Shown piece by piece: positions 6,733 to 8,170 of a stretch of 8,170 bases of DNA. Within the stretch, counting starts at the first letter, position 1. The number at the start of each line of letters is the position of its first letter. The notes beneath the pieces are model-generated. The model worked only from the letters and a program-made list of their open reading frames with translations, had not been told where the DNA came from and did no database searches. The position numbers and the translations under genes were made by a program. Location: the NCBI GenBank assembly GCA_964401045.1, contig CAYNXB010000098.1, positions 1 through 8,170 on the forward strand, given 5' to 3'. This stretch comes from CAYNXB01 sp964401045. GTDB taxonomy: Bacteria > Pseudomonadota > Alphaproteobacteria > Sphingomonadales > Sphingomonadaceae.

Positions 6733-7544
6733 TGCTCGAATCCGAACGGATGGTCTGCGATGTAACCGCGACGATGAAGTACGTGGTGCGTGGTGAGAAG
6801 GCGACGTTCCACCCTGGCGAGCGCGAGAAGAGCTATTGGCCGGGCGAGGAGCATCAGGTCACCTTCCACGACATGCGTCCGGAGCAGGACCAGCTGGCGC
6901 TGGAGCGCAACGGCTTCGTGCTGCTCGACGAGCGGACCGACGTCACCGAGTTCACCGATCCGGCCGAGAAGGCGCGCTATGCGAAGCAGTGCGAGGCGCT
7001 GGTCCAGCGGCTGACCGGCGCGGAGAAAGTCGTCAGCTTCGGGGCGATCATCCGCACCAACGCGCCCGGCACGCACGGTCACGGCCAGCCGGCGCACGGG
7101 GCGCACGTCGATTACGGCGACCGCACGGTGCGCGATTTCTCGTACGACCTGCTCGAACCGGGCGAGGCGGACCGGCTGCTTGCCGGGCGCTACATGCTGA
7201 TCAACCTGTGGCGCCCGATCACGATGGTCGAAAGCGCGCCGTTGGCGCTGTGCGACGCGCGCACGGTCAGGCGGCAGGACCTGTTCGACAGCGAGGTCGT
7301 CGGCGGGCTCGGCGATTTCAACCGCCGCTCGTTGTGGGGCTTCAACCTCGCCTGGGCGCCGGGCCAGCGATGGTACTGGGCGCCGCACATGCAGCCGTGG
7401 GAAGTGCTCGCGTTCAAGCTGTTCGACAGCGATCCCGAAGCGATCCAGTTCACCGCGCACAGCGCGTTCGATCCGCCGGATACCCCGCACGACGCCGCGC
7501 CGCGGCAATCGATCGAAATTCGGACAATCGCGTACCTGGGTTAA
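6732..7544 (+). CDS. CmcJ/NvfI-family oxidoreductase, putative Fe(II)/2-oxoglutarate oxygenase
   Basis: A 270-aa protein with the family pattern of CmcJ (cephamycin biosynthesis), AsaB (aspergillic acid biosynthesis) and NvfI (fungal endoperoxide-forming enzyme), also annotated as GA4-desaturase-like. Seen: AHVDYGD with H125 and D127 as the likely HxD iron ligands; GRYMLINLWRP (152-162), matching the family's RYxxINxWRP; PLALCDARTV (170-179); RWYWAPHMQPWEVLAFKLFDSD (213-234); then AHSAFDPP with H243 as a possible third ligand and PRQSIEIRT (257-265), with R258 or R264 as a possible 2-oxoglutarate arginine. Ligand assignments follow from family knowledge and are inferred. The start overlaps the hydrolase stop as TGATG. 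It is the last gene of the operon; its stop lies within TTAA shared with the convergent gene. It could hydroxylate, desaturate or form a peroxide on the pathway intermediate. A catabolic role is inferred only from context. Confidence 0.85.
   Translation: MLESERMVCDVTATMKYVVRGEKATFHPGEREKSYWPGEEHQVTFHDMRPEQDQLALERNGFVLLDERTDVTEFTDPAEKARYAKQCEALVQRLTGAEKVVSFGAIIRTNAPGTHGHGQPAHGAHVDYGDRTVRDFSYDLLEPGEADRLLAGRYMLINLWRPITMVESAPLALCDARTVRRQDLFDSEVVGGLGDFNRRSLWGFNLAWAPGQRWYWAPHMQPWEVLAFKLFDSDPEAIQFTAHSAFDPPDTPHDAAPRQSIEIRTIAYLG
7541..7544. other. Convergent stop codons sharing TTAA
   Basis: The plus-strand oxygenase ends with TAA 7542-7544 and the minus-strand monooxygenase ends with TAA read from 7541-7543. 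The two coding regions overlap by 4 bp in the palindrome TTAA, so there is no space for a conventional intergenic terminator for either transcript. I see no clear stem-loop with a T-run immediately past either stop. Confidence 0.85.
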
Positions 7545-8170
7545 GCCTCCACAGGGCTCACCGTCTCCAGCCCCTTAGTGAACAGCAGCCGTTGCAGCCG
7601 CACGTCGGGATCGCGCGCCATCGCCCGCATGCCGTCGAGCGCCGCCTCCAGTTCCGCGCCGCCGCCATTCGCGTGGAACACGAAGCGTTTGTAGGCAGTC
7701 GCTTGCGGGCTGGTCCGGTCGAGGAAGATCGCCCGCCGTTCCTCTGCCCAGCGGTCGAGCAAGGCCGGGTCCGCGCGTTCCAGCACCACCGCCGCCAGTG
7801 TCGGCCATAGCGCATAAGCATCGAACAAACCGGTGGTGAGGCCGAACCCGCCGGTGGGGTTGGTGACATGCGCCGCGTCCCCGGCAAGCATCACCCGGCC
7901 TTTGCGGAACGTCGGCGCGCAGCGCTGGTGCATCAGGTAGGGCGAAGCCGCATCGAGCTGGTAGCCGCCCTCACCCGGCAGCAGGTGCTCGTAAGCCGCC
8001 GGTATGCGCTCGGCGAAGCGCGCGGCCGGCAAGGAGGCATCCTCCATGTAGGTGCAGCGCCACAGGCCTTCGCGGTTGATCTTGACGATCACCGCGCCCC
8101 ACTCGGCGTCGATCACCATGTTCGACTGCCAGTACCCGCCGCTTTCGAAGTCGTGGTAGAGATTGGTGGC
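7541..8170 (-). CDS. FAD-dependent monooxygenase, C-terminal 209 residues (5' end outside window)
   Basis: The frame stays open to the window edge; an ATG at 8117-8119 is internal, because similarity to the other flavoprotein extends before it (ATNL... against ATNI...). Shared blocks with the gene at 4652-5857 are NMV-D, LWR-TY-EDASL, SPY-HQRCA-FR, GRV-LAGDAAH, NP-GG-GLT-G, ERR--F and TSP. The FAD-contacting GD motif is GRVMLAGDAAH, followed by NPTGGFGLT. The N-terminal Rossmann motif and the DG motif lie outside the window. The C-terminal end is different from and slightly longer than its paralogue after the TSP/KR region, ending in GLETVSPVEA. Same enzyme class: NAD(P)H- and O2-dependent hydroxylation of a ring or enol. 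Convergent to the operon, so it needs its own promoter outside the window. It may act on the same or the next intermediate. Confidence 0.9.
   Translation of the reverse strand, partial: ATNLYHDFESGGYWQSNMVIDAEWGAVIVKINREGLWRCTYMEDASLPAARFAERIPAAYEHLLPGEGGYQLDAASPYLMHQRCAPTFRKGRVMLAGDAAHVTNPTGGFGLTTGLFDAYALWPTLAAVVLERADPALLDRWAEERRAIFLDRTSPQATAYKRFVFHANGGGAELEAALDGMRAMARDPDVRLQRLLFTKGLETVSPVEA

Noticed and set aside
6423..7508. Minus-strand open frame of 361 codons
   Set aside because: Antisense to the hydrolase end and the CmcJ-like gene. Composition is typical of a shadow frame and no motif is visible.

Overview
The window looks like chromosomal DNA from a GC-rich alphaproteobacterium, most likely a sphingomonad (Novosphingobium/Sphingobium type). 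The reasons are the sphingomonad-like IHF-beta C-terminus, the high GC content, the large TonB-dependent receptor of the kind these genomes carry in many copies, and the pairing of that receptor with flavoprotein and hydrolase catabolic genes. The taxonomic call is inference; no rRNA or other marker is present.

Layout. (1) Positions 1-243 hold the 3' part of ihfB, a housekeeping gene on the + strand. (2) Positions 244-394 are a short gap containing a strong 15-bp stem-loop that ends the next gene. (3) Positions 395-3064 (- strand) encode an 889-aa TonB-dependent outer-membrane receptor. (4) Positions 3065-3377 are a divergent regulatory region with several inverted repeats and no gene. (5) Positions 3378-7544 (+ strand) hold four tightly packed genes: MFS transporter, FAD-dependent monooxygenase, alpha/beta hydrolase with a Tat-like signal peptide, and a CmcJ/NvfI-family putative Fe(II)/2-oxoglutarate oxygenase. 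Each junction overlaps (ATGA, ATGA, TGATG), so this is one operon. (6) Positions 7541-8170 (- strand) hold the C-terminal part of a second FAD monooxygenase, a clear paralogue of the first. It converges on the operon so closely that both stop codons share a TTAA.

How the genes may work together (inference). The receptor would bring a scarce or bulky organic molecule across the outer membrane. The hydrolase, if exported as its N-terminus suggests, could cleave it in the periplasm. The MFS carrier would move it across the inner membrane, and the flavin monooxygenase(s) and CmcJ-like oxygenase would oxidise it in the cytoplasm. No ring-cleaving extradiol or intradiol dioxygenase, CoA ligase or regulator lies in the window, so the substrate cannot be named. 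The most unusual element is the CmcJ/NvfI-type enzyme, from a family known mainly from antibiotic and fungal meroterpenoid biosynthesis, inside what looks like a nutrient-uptake and catabolic locus.

No tRNA, rRNA, CRISPR array, insertion sequence or attachment site was recognised.
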